Under the pieces are notes generated by a model. The model worked only from the letters and a program-made list of their open reading frames with translations. It ran no database searches and was not told the DNA's origin. DNA of 64,000 bases, taken from positions 248,001 through 312,000 of the forward strand of contig NZ_JARRAF010000001.1 of NCBI RefSeq assembly GCF_030129945.1, read 5' to 3'. The stretch comes from Parachitinimonas caeni (GTDB taxonomy: Bacteria; Pseudomonadota; Gammaproteobacteria; Burkholderiales; Chitinimonadaceae). The translations under genes and the position numbers were made by a program. Of this stretch, positions 9,009 through 18,456 are shown piece by piece. Positions within the stretch are counted from its first letter, which is position 1; every line of letters starts with the position of its first letter.

Positions 9009-10993
9009 GACTGGCTGGTCTCCGGTCGCTTCTTGAAGAAGGTGACCGGCGATACCGGCACACTCGATGGCGGTGGTGCGTTGAAAATGTGCTTTTTCAT
9101 TTTGCCCACCACATGCATCTCGCAAGGCTTGCAGTCAAAGCGCAGGGTGTAGGTCTCATCGCCGGTCTTCAAGGTCATCGGCTCCGCTTTGACCTGGCCT
9201 TGTACGCCTTTGACGCCCTTGGCCTGTTTCGGGCAGAGATTGTAGGAGAAGCGCAGACAATGCTTGGTGATCATCAGGCTGACTTCGCCGGCTTCCTCGT
9301 GGGATTCGTAAGCCGCGTCGATCAGCTGTACGCCGTGACGGGTATAGAACGCACGCGCCGCCTGGTTGTAGACATTGGCCAGATAGCTGAGCGAGGTTTC
9401 CGGATAGGTCGCCGGTGGCACGGTTTCGGCCTTGCGCTGCGGTCGTGACCAGGCAGCAATGCGAGCAGCTTCCAGCCGCTCGGCAGCCTCACGTCGCAGG
9501 GCATTGATGCTGGATGCCGGCACAAACCACGGCTGGCGCAAGGCCAGGACTACTTCGACAGCACGGAACGGGGTGTTGCCGAGCTTGGCCAGATTGTCCC
9601 GCAGCGTCAGGTTGGCTTTATCGGCGTTCTGGGCGGGTTCCAATGCCAGTGGCAGATTGGCGCTGGCGCTGAGGCCATCAGCATCGGTCAGGGTCAGCTG
9701 CAAACCATCATCGGATTCGGTCAGCCGGAGCCAGACGTCGATCTTGCGCTCGGCGGATTTCTTCTGCAGCGCTTGTTCCCAGGCGTGATCACGATTGCGA
9801 TTGACGCCAGTGCCGACTTTCAGGCCGGTCAGTGCGGGCATGGCCTCATTGGGCCAGACCCGCCAGAGGGGGGCTTCGTCCCCCTGCCCGACCGGCTTCA
9901 CCACATTCGCCTGCAAACCCATGACTTCCCGCTTGTGCATGTAGTTGAGGCCATCGCCATTGGCGAGCGCTTCGGGCGTTTCCAGCTCGAACCAATCCGG
10001 CCCCAGACGCGTGACGCTGCCAACCGGTACGCCAACGAACTTGGGCGAATCGAAGGCGCCGATGTCACCGCCTTCGCGGCCATTGACGAAGTAGTCGGTG
10101 TGGCCGCGATGGAAGTTTTTATCGACATTCGGGGTAAAGAAGATTTCGCTATGCCCACTGCTGGCGGGAGCCAGATCCGGCCGACGTTCCAGAATCTCGT
10201 CGAGCAGGTGCCGGTAGTGGGCAGTGATGTTTTTCACATAGCCCATATCTTTATAGCGACCCTCGATTTTGAAGCTGCGGATGCCAGCATCGATCAGCGC
10301 TTCAAGGTTGGCGCTCTGGTCGTTGTCCTTCATGGACAGCAGGTGTTTCTCGAAGGCCACCACGCGCCCCTGATTGTCCGTCATGGTGTAGGGCAGACGG
10401 CAGGCTTGTGAGCAGTCGCCCCGATTGGCGCTACGGCCGGTATCGGCATGGCTGATATAACACTGGCCGGAATAGGCGACACACAAGGCGCCGTGGATAA
10501 AGAATTCGAGCGTGGTATCGGTCGGCACGGCATCCCGCACGGCACGGATTTTCTCCAGCGTCAGCTCGCGGGCCAGCACGATCTGGTCAAAACCGGATTC
10601 GGCCAGAAAACGTGCCTTTTCGGGGCTGCGGATGTCGCACTGGGTGGAGGCGTGCAGCTGGATCGGTGGCAGATCCAGCTCCAGTAAACCCATGTCCTGA
10701 ATGATCAGGGCATCGACGCCGGCATCGTAGAACTGGTGGATCAGCTTGCGAGCGGGTTCCAGTTCAGCATCGTGCAGGATGGTATTGAGGGTGACGAAGA
10801 TTCGCGCATGGTAGCGATGTGCAAACTGCACCAGCCGCGCAATCTCGCTGACCTCGTTGCAGGCATTGTGACGCGCCCCGAATGACGGCCCGCCGATATA
10901 CACCGCATCCGCCCCATGCAGGATGGCTTCGATGCCAATATCGGCAGTTTTGGCGGGCGATAACAGTTCGAGTTGATGCGGCAACAGGCTCAT
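9005..10993 (-). CDS. rlhA: 23S rRNA 5-hydroxycytidine C2501 synthase (U32 peptidase family)
   Basis: 662-residue protein aligning throughout by eye with E. coli YdcP/RlhA: HLELLSPAK-type start, HGADAVYIGGP, the U32 signature (about residues 165-215) with ALCVAYSGQCYISH and the cysteine-containing NRGDCSQACRLPY, and a cysteine-rich C-terminal domain (KHCLRFSYNLCPKQ and FDCKPCEMHVVGK). RlhA hydroxylates C2501 in 23S rRNA using prephenate and an Fe-S cluster. The length excludes the shorter TrhP/YegQ paralogue. It is the upstream member of a coupled pair with iaaA; the functional link between the two is not obvious. Confidence 0.93.
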   Translation of the reverse strand: MSLLPHQLELLSPAKTADIGIEAILHGADAVYIGGPSFGARHNACNEVSEIARLVQFAHRYHARIFVTLNTILHDAELEPARKLIHQFYDAGVDALIIQDMGLLELDLPPIQLHASTQCDIRSPEKARFLAESGFDQIVLARELTLEKIRAVRDAVPTDTTLEFFIHGALCVAYSGQCYISHADTGRSANRGDCSQACRLPYTMTDNQGRVVAFEKHLLSMKDNDQSANLEALIDAGIRSFKIEGRYKDMGYVKNITAHYRHLLDEILERRPDLAPASSGHSEIFFTPNVDKNFHRGHTDYFVNGREGGDIGAFDSPKFVGVPVGSVTRLGPDWFELETPEALANGDGLNYMHKREVMGLQANVVKPVGQGDEAPLWRVWPNEAMPALTGLKVGTGVNRNRDHAWEQALQKKSAERKIDVWLRLTESDDGLQLTLTDADGLSASANLPLALEPAQNADKANLTLRDNLAKLGNTPFRAVEVVLALRQPWFVPASSINALRREAAERLEAARIAAWSRPQRKAETVPPATYPETSLSYLANVYNQAARAFYTRHGVQLIDAAYESHEEAGEVSLMITKHCLRFSYNLCPKQAKGVKGVQGQVKAEPMTLKTGDETYTLRFDCKPCEMHVVGKMKKHIFNAPPPSSVPVSPVTFFKKRPETSQS

Positions 10994-11163
10994 GGCGGCA
11001 ACCAGTTCGGGAAAAGGGCGGGAAGGATAACAGAATCAATCAATTAGAGACTATCCCAAGCGGCTGGCCCGATCCAGCTGCGGTGTTGGCAAGCGCGCGG
11101 CGCGGCTAGGGGGTGATGGGCGTATTACAATCCCCGGCTTGCCAATGATCTGTACTAGCCGCC

Positions 11164-14100
11164 ATGAGCTTTGCGTTTCCTATATTTACCCGTGATGACG
11201 TTGTTCGTAGCCTGGGCGCAGCCGAAGCCAAAAAGGGTCAAGCCATCATTCAAAACGTGCTGAGCGCTTCGACCCAATTGGGTTTGCTGGTGGCGCAGGT
11301 ACAAGGCTCCATGGCAAAGCCCTATCGGGTCATTATCAAGGGTGAGCGTTTGCCAACGGGCGAGGTCAGCTTTCATGCTGATTGCAGCTGCCCGGTCGGC
11401 CACAACTGTAAACATGCTGCCGCGACCCTGCTGGCCCGATTGCAGCAACAGCAATCAACGCCCGACGGGGTGAACCCACTGGTGCTGGAATGGCTGGCCA
11501 GTTTCGAACCGACCTCCCCCCAAAAGAAAGCCGCTGCCAAGAAAGCGCCCAGCAGCCAACTGATCTACCTGCTGAATATGAGTTTGCCTCATCGGCCAGA
11601 AATTCGTATGGCCAAGGCTGGCAGTGTGGTGGACGGCCGGCTGGCCGGAAAAATCGAAATCTGGAACAACCTCGACAATGCGTTGCGCAAACCGATCAGC
11701 TTTATCAGCGAAGAAGACCTGTCGATACTGCAGCTGCTCAAGACCCATACGGGCCCCGGCTACTGGGGGAGCTGTTATCTGCTCGGGGGGCGGAATGACA
11801 AGACATTGCTGGCCAAACTGCTCGAAACCAAGCGCTTTTTCTTGGAGCTGGACGATGGCCGGATAAGCTCGATGGTTCTGAAGGCCGGATCGGAGCGACC
11901 CGGCCATCTGAGCTGGCAGCGTAACGAGAAAGGTTTGTTGGTGCCGGAGTGCAGGACGGAGCCACAGGCTTTTCTCTTGCAGCTCAGCAGCCCTTACTAT
12001 CTGGATGTGCGTGGAAGCGAAGTCGGGCCGGTACGCCTGGATGGCGATTGGCATGTCTGGCAGCAACTGATGACGATTCCACCGCTCAGCGATCACGATC
12101 TGCCGCTGGTCAGCAGCCATCTGCAAGGCAAAGTGCCCCCCCAGCTACTTCCCGCTGCTCGCCCGATGGCCAAGGTGGAAGGCTTGGGCCGTGCGGTGCT
12201 GCATCTGGATTCGGTACTGATTGACCTGCTCTATGGCTATCGGGATTACCCGGCGCAGCGTGGCGGCTTGCTCGATCTGGCGACGCCCGAGTTCTGGTAT
12301 GGGCCGTTTCCGGTGCGTCCCGAGGATGGGCGAACCATAGGCCGGACAGATGAGGGCGAATCATTTCTGATTGTGCGCGATCAGGAAGCAGAAAAAGCAC
12401 GGCTCAGGCAGCTGGGCAAGTTCGGTCTCAAGCCCCTCGGCGAAAGAAATCTGCAGGCCTCCGATGAGATCATGCTTTGCACACAAGGGCGACACGCCCT
12501 GGCCAGTGAGGCAAACTGGCCTTTATTCGTGGCGCAATCCATTGCCAAGCTGAAGGCTTTGGGCTGGGAAGTACGCCTTCACGACAGCTTCCGCCACTGG
12601 GCTGCCGAACCGACGGCCTGGCTTGCTGAAATCAACAGCCATGACAAAGGCTACACCGTCGGGCTGGAGATCGAACTGGAGGGCGCCCGACTGCCGTTGG
12701 CGCCGCTACTGGCCGACCTGGTCCAACGCCAGCCAGACTGGCTGGATGCGCTCTACCGACAGTCTTTGCCCGACACGCTGCCTGTGATTCTGCAAACGCC
12801 TGCAGGCCAACGCATGCAGGTGCCCGCTGGCCGCATCAAGCCCCTGCTGGAAATGCTGGTCGAGTTGCTCGATCAGACCGGTGATCACCTCGCCCTCGGC
12901 GCCTACGATGCGCCGCGACTGGTTGAAGCGTTGGAGGGCTGGGAAGCCAACGGTATCGAAGTGGCTCGCCAGATGGCCGTCAAATTGCAGCAGGCTGGAG
13001 AGGTTAAGGCGGTAGTTCCCCCACAAGGGCTGGCCCTGACGCTGCGAAGCTACCAGTTGCAAGGCTTGGCCTGGCTGCAATACCTGCGGGCCAATGAATT
13101 GGCGGGCATTCTGGCTGACGATATGGGTCTCGGTAAAACCGCCCAGACACTCGCGCATATCCTGCTCGAAAAAGAACAGGGCCGACTCGACCGACCGGCG
13201 CTGATTGTGCTGCCGACTTCGCTGGTGCCCAACTGGCGACATGAAGCCGAGCGCTTTGCCCCCGATTTGAAAGTGCTGTCGCTGCAAGGCAACCAGCGCA
13301 AACAGGACTTCGACCGCATCGCCGACCATGATCTGGTGCTGACCACCTATCCGCTCCTTTGGCGCGATCTGGACGCTCTGGCCAAGCACGACTACCACCT
13401 GCTGATTCTCGACGAAGCCCAGGCCGTCAAAAACGCCGCCAGCCGTAGTGCCGACGCGGTGCGCCAGCTCAATGCCCGTCATCGGCTGGCCATAACGGGC
13501 ACGCCACTTGAAAACCATCTGGGTGAGTTGTGGTCGCAATTCGATTTCTTGCTGCCCGGCTTTCTGGGTGACAACAAAGCCTTCACCAAACTATGGCGCA
13601 CACCGATTGAAAAGCGTGCCAATGCCGAGCGGCGAGACCTGCTGGCCCGCCGCATCAAACCCTTCATCCTGCGTCGCAAGAAAGACGAAGTGGCGAAAGA
13701 ATTGCCACCGAAAACCATCATGCTGCGCGAAATCGAGCTCGAAGGCCGTCAGCGGGAACTCTACGAAACCGTGCGGGCGGCGATGGATGCCAAGATCAAG
13801 CAGGCCGTGGCCGACAAAGGCTTTGCCCGCAGCCAGATCGAGATCCTCGACGCCTTGCTCAAGTTGCGGCAGGTCTGCTGCGACCCACGCCTGCTCAAAC
13901 AGGACAGCGCCAAGACGGTAAAGGAACACGCCAAACTCGATGCCTTGATGCAGATGCTGCCCGAACTGATCGAAGAAGGCCGGCGCGTGCTGGTGTTTTC
14001 CCAATTCACCAGCATGCTGGCGCTGATCGAGCACGAACTCGACCAGGCCAAGCTCGACTACGTGTTACTGACCGGCGATACGCAGGACCGCGATACGCCG

Positions 14101-14439
14101 GTCCGCCGCTTCCAGAGCGGTGAAGTGCCGATTTTCCTGATCAGCCTGAAAGCCGGTGGCGTCGGCCTCAACCTGACCGCTGCCGATACCGTTATCCACT
14201 TCGACCCCTGGTGGAACCCCGCCGCTGAAAACCAGGCCACCGACCGCGCCCACCGCATCGGCCAGACCAAACCCGTGTTTGTTTACAAGCTGATCGCCGC
14301 TGGCAGCATCGAAGAACGCATCCTTGCCCTGCAAGACCGCAAAGCCCAACTCGCCGCCGGCATCCTCAGCGACGACCACAGCGATACCCCGAAGTTTGAC
14401 GAGAGTGATTTGGCGGCACTGCTGGCGCCGTTGGAGTGA
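11164..14439 (+). CDS. SWIM zinc-finger SNF2/SWI2 family DNA helicase-like ATPase
   Basis: 1091-residue protein. A SWIM zinc finger (CxC near residues 74-76, CKH near 82-84) is followed by a long middle region and a C-terminal Swi2/Snf2 ATPase: motif I DDMGLGKT (Lys about 658), motif II DEAQ (about 750-753), TGTPLEN, and the helicase-C part with LVFSQFTSM, SLKAGGVGLNLT and ATDRAHRIGQ. Such proteins are nucleic-acid translocases rather than strand-separating helicases; RapA, which recycles RNA polymerase, is a distant relative. The precise role is unknown. Monocistronic, divergent from rlhA across a 170-bp gap. Confidence 0.92.
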   Translation: MSFAFPIFTRDDVVRSLGAAEAKKGQAIIQNVLSASTQLGLLVAQVQGSMAKPYRVIIKGERLPTGEVSFHADCSCPVGHNCKHAAATLLARLQQQQSTPDGVNPLVLEWLASFEPTSPQKKAAAKKAPSSQLIYLLNMSLPHRPEIRMAKAGSVVDGRLAGKIEIWNNLDNALRKPISFISEEDLSILQLLKTHTGPGYWGSCYLLGGRNDKTLLAKLLETKRFFLELDDGRISSMVLKAGSERPGHLSWQRNEKGLLVPECRTEPQAFLLQLSSPYYLDVRGSEVGPVRLDGDWHVWQQLMTIPPLSDHDLPLVSSHLQGKVPPQLLPAARPMAKVEGLGRAVLHLDSVLIDLLYGYRDYPAQRGGLLDLATPEFWYGPFPVRPEDGRTIGRTDEGESFLIVRDQEAEKARLRQLGKFGLKPLGERNLQASDEIMLCTQGRHALASEANWPLFVAQSIAKLKALGWEVRLHDSFRHWAAEPTAWLAEINSHDKGYTVGLEIELEGARLPLAPLLADLVQRQPDWLDALYRQSLPDTLPVILQTPAGQRMQVPAGRIKPLLEMLVELLDQTGDHLALGAYDAPRLVEALEGWEANGIEVARQMAVKLQQAGEVKAVVPPQGLALTLRSYQLQGLAWLQYLRANELAGILADDMGLGKTAQTLAHILLEKEQGRLDRPALIVLPTSLVPNWRHEAERFAPDLKVLSLQGNQRKQDFDRIADHDLVLTTYPLLWRDLDALAKHDYHLLILDEAQAVKNAASRSADAVRQLNARHRLAITGTPLENHLGELWSQFDFLLPGFLGDNKAFTKLWRTPIEKRANAERRDLLARRIKPFILRRKKDEVAKELPPKTIMLREIELEGRQRELYETVRAAMDAKIKQAVADKGFARSQIEILDALLKLRQVCCDPRLLKQDSAKTVKEHAKLDALMQMLPELIEEGRRVLVFSQFTSMLALIEHELDQAKLDYVLLTGDTQDRDTPVRRFQSGEVPIFLISLKAGGVGLNLTAADTVIHFDPWWNPAAENQATDRAHRIGQTKPVFVYKLIAAGSIEERILALQDRKAQLAAGILSDDHSDTPKFDESDLAALLAPLE

Positions 14440-14498
14440 GGGGAGTTAACGCTGAAAGGTGGCGACTGAATGACCTATCGTTCTCTATGCAACAAATG

Positions 14499-14526
14499 AA
14501 AATGGGCGGAAGACCGCCCATTTTTT
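14499..14526. terminator. Bidirectional intrinsic terminator
   Basis: An 11-bp stem AAAATGGGCGG / CCGCCCATTTT with a 4-base loop and a T-run of six on the plus side, between the convergent SNF2 gene and the DUF2846 lipoprotein gene. Confidence 0.88.
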
Positions 14527-14553
14527 ATACGAAGCTAATTTGGCTCCGGGAAA

Positions 14554-14991
14554 TTACTTTCCAGCGGCCAGCTTGGATTCGTTAACACCCTTCTTGCCGG
14601 TTTCTTCATCTACCAGGCTGAGTTTCGAACGAGCCGACATTACGCCCATTTTGACTTCTTGCCATACGTAGTACAGCTTGCCGGCCACTGCGTCGAGTGT
14701 CAGTTCTGCGGTGTTTTCGGCCTTTGAGGTCACGGTGTGCTTGCCAGGAGCGACTTCGGTGTAGAGATAGGTCTTGGCTGCGGTCGAACCCAGTTCCTTG
14801 CCATCGACGGCAACATCCATCTTGACTGCACCACCAAACGATTCATTGCGGTAGATATATACGCCTGCAACTTCTGGCTTGCTGGAGAATTTCTTCAGTT
14901 CTGCGTCCTTAGCTGGGTCTCCCATCGGAACCGATGCGCAGCCCACCATAAAAATCGACAAACCCGCTACTGCAAACAGCTTTTTCAACAT
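14554..14991 (-). CDS. DUF2846-type lipoprotein
   Basis: 145-residue predicted lipoprotein. The N-terminus MLKKLFAVAGLSIFMVGCAS has a positively charged end, a hydrophobic core and a lipobox cysteine at about residue 18. The mature part has the DUF2846 look (VAGVYIYRNESFGGAVKMDV, PGKHTVTS), a small beta-rich periplasmic domain of unknown function. I chose the ATG at 14991 because GAAGG sits 8 bases upstream with optimal spacing; the ATG at 15006 is an alternative adding five residues. No partner gene is evident; it faces the SNF2 gene and shares its terminator. Confidence 0.82.
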   Translation of the reverse strand: MLKKLFAVAGLSIFMVGCASVPMGDPAKDAELKKFSSKPEVAGVYIYRNESFGGAVKMDVAVDGKELGSTAAKTYLYTEVAPGKHTVTSKAENTAELTLDAVAGKLYYVWQEVKMGVMSARSKLSLVDEETGKKGVNESKLAAGK

Positions 14992-15142
14992 GGTATTTAC
15001 CTTCATTCAATCTAGATCGAAGCAATTTTTACTGTAACCGTGCGTTACGGGCGGAATTTTATAGCCTGTTTGCTGAATTTCCCAAGTTTTTGTATTTGAA
15101 AGAAAAATTTCCAAACAAGATGTTGGGTTTTGCAAACAGTGC

Positions 15143-17218
15143 CTATCCCAGCCTCACCCTCTGCAGCCTCACCCCCTCGTTCCCCGCAAAATCTTTCACG
15201 ACAATTCGTAGCAGATATTCCCCTGCCGGTAGCTGATCCAGTACCAGGCTACCGGCTTCGGTGCGGCCATTGCGCAGCGTGTGGTGGGCGTTGTAGCGGA
15301 AGCGGGTGGTGGCGCTGCCGTGTACGGTGATGCCGCTTTGTTCGGCGTAGATGAATTTAACGGCATCCGGGTCGGCGGGCAGGTGGCTGAATTCGATACT
15401 CATGCGAGGCAGCTCGAAGCCGGGTAGGGCTGAACCATCGGCACGCAGCAATTGGTAGCCGAGCGCGTACAGGCCAAGCCGGCGCTGGGGCTGGTTGCCA
15501 TCGACCTGATCACTGGCTTCGACAACCAGTTGCAGCGCGCCACTCTTGGCAGGTAGATGCAGGGTGCCCTGGTTTAACTGGCCAACCGGTTTGCCTTGCG
15601 GGGTCAGCAGTGCAATCTGCTCGATGCGCGGGGGTACTTTATCGGCATAGCCCTTGAAGCCCAGCTGCAGGGGATTGCGCAGGTCGTTATCGGCCCCCAG
15701 AGTCAGATGCACATGCGCCATGCTGTTGACGCTGCCAAGTGCTTCGCCGGCCTGAAAGCGGGTGCCTCGCCGGATGCGGATTCGCGGTTTGCCGGCATCA
15801 TCCTGCACCGGTTGAAAGCGCGCCGGGTCGAGATTTTTTCCTTTGGCATCGCGGCCGACTTTCATGTGGATATAGCCAAGCGTGTCAATGACCATCCCTT
15901 CGCCTTGTTTGTCGTAGCCCCAGTTGGCCAGTGGGTCGCTGACTTTACCGCCGGCAATGGCCAGTACCTTCTCGCCCACATCGGCACGGATATCCAGGCC
16001 GTTATGCAGATGGTCGCGGCTGTCGCCCTTGTCCTTACCGCGCACTTCACCGAGCGTGCCAACCACTTCATGCCAGCTGTTTTGTGGTGCCAGTGGCCAG
16101 CGTTGCTGCGTGGCGGGCAAGGGGTTGGTGGGCGCGGGGCCCAGACGGACGATGCTGAGTGCTGGGGGATTAGGGCTGGCTTGGTAGACCCGGTAGCTTT
16201 GCGCATCGCTGAAGTACAGCTTGCCTTGTGGGCCGAGTGCGATGCCGGCCGGGCGATTGATACGCTCGGCCGTGGCGCCGATCAGGATGCTGAGATCGCC
16301 TTGCGGCGAAAAGCGCAGCAGCCGCCCGTGGCTCATTTCGCCGACATACAGGTGTCCGTCGGTACCGGCGGTAATGGCCAGCGGGCGCCGCAGTGGCGCC
16401 TGCTCGTCTTCCTTGTCGGCCTGGGCGAGTGTGCTGACACGGCCATCACTGGCTAGCTTGCGGATGGCACGATTGCGGGTATCGGCAATCCAGACGTTGC
16501 CCTGTGCATCGACAGCGAGGCCACAGGGCGTGTCAAAACGTGCGCTGGTGCCTGGGCCATCGGCAAAACCAGGATGGTTGCCACCGGCGAGGGTGGTGAC
16601 CATGCCGTCGAGATCAATGCGGCGAATCCGGTCGTTGTAGGTGTCGGCAACGTAGACCCGGCCCTGCTTGTCCACCGCTATTGCCATCGGTCCGTTGAAC
16701 TGAGCCTGCCGTGCCGGGCCGTCACGAAAGCCCGACTGGCCGGTGCCGGCGAGGGTGGTGACAAGCCCGGCCGGGCTGATTTTGCGAATAGCGTGGTTTC
16801 CGGTATCGGCTACGTAGAGATTGCCGGTGGCATCCAGCGCCAGGCCAGAGGGGGTATGAAACGCAGCAGCGGTGCCTTTGCCATCGGCGAAACCTTCGCG
16901 CCCCCCAGCCAGGGTGCTGACCTGGCCGTCTGCGCCCAGGCGGCGGATGCGGTTTGTGTCGCCCGCGTCGGCCACATAGAGATTGCCGGCGCTGTCGGCG
17001 GCAATGCCGTAAGGGTCGGCAAACCGGGCCTGACCGGCGGCGCCATCCCGCCACCCCCGGATACCCTCTCCGGCCAGCAGGACAGGTTGCAAAATCTGCG
17101 GGGTGGATGGCCTTTGGCCAACCGTGCCTGCAAGGGCCGGCACGGTACCGCCTGCGGGGAGAATGCCTGCACCGCCAATCAGAAGTCCCGTCAGGATTGC
17201 CATACCGAAATACCTCAT
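15143..17218 (-). CDS. Secreted NHL-repeat propeller fused to M23-type peptidase domain
   Basis: 691-residue exported protein. The signal peptide starts MRYFGMAILTGLL at the ATG chosen here (AAGGG 8 bases upstream; the longer frame to 17311 would bury the signal). Residues about 60-350 contain at least five NHL repeats (ADPYGIAADSAGNLYVADAG, LAGTGQSGFRDGPARQAQFN), building a beta-propeller. From about 390 an M23/LytM-like domain follows with the zinc-site pattern HNGLDIRAD (near 402) and the later HVHL motif (near 500), so catalysis is plausible; a C-terminal Ig-like domain ends the protein. The substrate, perhaps peptidoglycan, is inferred only. Confidence 0.85.
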   Translation of the reverse strand: MRYFGMAILTGLLIGGAGILPAGGTVPALAGTVGQRPSTPQILQPVLLAGEGIRGWRDGAAGQARFADPYGIAADSAGNLYVADAGDTNRIRRLGADGQVSTLAGGREGFADGKGTAAAFHTPSGLALDATGNLYVADTGNHAIRKISPAGLVTTLAGTGQSGFRDGPARQAQFNGPMAIAVDKQGRVYVADTYNDRIRRIDLDGMVTTLAGGNHPGFADGPGTSARFDTPCGLAVDAQGNVWIADTRNRAIRKLASDGRVSTLAQADKEDEQAPLRRPLAITAGTDGHLYVGEMSHGRLLRFSPQGDLSILIGATAERINRPAGIALGPQGKLYFSDAQSYRVYQASPNPPALSIVRLGPAPTNPLPATQQRWPLAPQNSWHEVVGTLGEVRGKDKGDSRDHLHNGLDIRADVGEKVLAIAGGKVSDPLANWGYDKQGEGMVIDTLGYIHMKVGRDAKGKNLDPARFQPVQDDAGKPRIRIRRGTRFQAGEALGSVNSMAHVHLTLGADNDLRNPLQLGFKGYADKVPPRIEQIALLTPQGKPVGQLNQGTLHLPAKSGALQLVVEASDQVDGNQPQRRLGLYALGYQLLRADGSALPGFELPRMSIEFSHLPADPDAVKFIYAEQSGITVHGSATTRFRYNAHHTLRNGRTEAGSLVLDQLPAGEYLLRIVVKDFAGNEGVRLQRVRLG

Positions 17219-17413
17219 GCCACGTGCCCTTCCCTGTGAAAAGGCCCGCAGATTAAGGCTTATTGCAGCGTTAACCAAGCCCGGAGGCAGCCTGGAGCGG
17301 CCTCTAACCAAATGCTAATCGCGCCGCAGATTAGCCAGAGATCACTGGAAGTGGTGTGTGGCACCCGCGCAAACTGGCGTCTTTGCTGAGTGCTGCGGAC
17401 GTCTTGCTTTTCA
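17219..17413. other. Divergent intergenic region, left part
   Basis: Together with the following repeat end and leader this makes a 337-bp gap between two divergent secreted-protein genes. It must hold both promoters, but I could not place -35/-10 elements with confidence. The only recognisable structure is the solo repeat end at 17414-17440. Confidence 0.4.
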
Positions 17414-17440
17414 CCGGAAACAAAACGTCAACAGAGCTTA
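17414..17440. repeat. Solo terminal end of the repeat family, copy B
   Basis: CCGGAAACAAAACGTCAACA... is the reverse complement of the left terminus of copy A (5672-5698) at 26 of 27 positions. No opposite terminus was found nearby, so this is a remnant. Confidence 0.75.
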
Positions 17441-17555
17441 GGTAAGCATTGGCACCTGCAGCGACCCCTGAAATACCGGGTGACGATGGCAGGATGGGGT
17501 TTGGCCGGGGGCCTGCGTGGCGGCGAACTCTCCGGAATGGCTAAGAGGAATATCT

Positions 17556-18419
17556 ATGCGAATGATTTTGGCTGGTGCAGCCGTGTTATCCAGTTTTCTG
17601 CCATACCAGACGGTATGGGCAGCCAGTGGTGCATCGAAAGGTCAATCTGGCAAATCGGTGGAGGCGCCTGTGGTGCTGGTCTACGCCGGTGCGCCGGTAT
17701 GTAAGGGCTGCGAAGAGCCGGTTCTTGATCTGATCAGGCAGCCGCGGACACCAGAACTCAAAGCCTTGGCACCAGAGGCTAGAGTGGTGCGGCAGTGGTC
17801 GGAGGTTCCGCAGGCACTGAAGGCATTGCCTGCGCGTTCGATCTTTGTGATTCCTGGTACCGACGATGACTTGAGTGCCTGGGCCAAAGGCGGAAGCCAG
17901 GCCATGACGCCGGCGTCGATCCAGGCTATTCAAGACTGGTTGCGGGCCGGGGGGCGCTATGCCGGAATCTGCGGCGGCGCCATTGTTGCCCAGGCCCGGT
18001 ATCAGGACGACAAGTTCGCTTTCAATGCGCTCAACATCGCCGCAATGGAAGCCGACAACTTTCCGAACGAAGATGCCGTCGAGCGCATCGAAAAGCTGTA
18101 TTGGTTACCGACCAAGCTGGAATTTGGTGCGTATTTTCAGGCGGGTTCGGTTATGACCCTGTTGCTGGGCGAAGAGCGGGTGGAGATTCTCGGCAAGTAT
18201 CTGGCCTCTGCCGGCAAGGTTCCCCATCCGGAAGGCATCGCCGTGGCGCAGTTCTCGTATGGGCAGGGCAAAGTGTTCGTATCCGGCGTTCATCTGGAAG
18301 CCACCAGGGACTTCTGGAACAAGCCCCCTGCCGACTTTGTGCCGCATACCGAACTTCTGGAAATGGCCTTTGCCGACTTGATGTCCGACCGCCAGATCGG
18401 AACCGGCCGCTTTCGCTAA
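17556..18419 (+). CDS. Exported BPL_N-type glutamine-amidotransferase-fold protein
   Basis: 287 residues starting at the ATG 17556, with AAGAGGAA five bases upstream. Residues 1-22 form a signal peptide (MRMILAGAAVLSSFLPYQTVWA). The mature part matches the domain at the N-terminus of some biotin-protein ligases (BPL_N, class I amidotransferase fold): LVYAGAPVCKGCEEP, then AGGRYAGICGGAIVAQ, where Cys about 139 occupies the nucleophile elbow. There is no ligase domain and the protein is exported, so it is not a biotin ligase. Function unknown. Convergent with the beta-helix gene, stops 37 bp apart. Confidence 0.82.
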   Translation: MRMILAGAAVLSSFLPYQTVWAASGASKGQSGKSVEAPVVLVYAGAPVCKGCEEPVLDLIRQPRTPELKALAPEARVVRQWSEVPQALKALPARSIFVIPGTDDDLSAWAKGGSQAMTPASIQAIQDWLRAGGRYAGICGGAIVAQARYQDDKFAFNALNIAAMEADNFPNEDAVERIEKLYWLPTKLEFGAYFQAGSVMTLLLGEERVEILGKYLASAGKVPHPEGIAVAQFSYGQGKVFVSGVHLEATRDFWNKPPADFVPHTELLEMAFADLMSDRQIGTGRFR

Positions 18420-18456
18420 CCCGCACTCAAGCCGAGAATCCTGGATTGTCGCTTGT

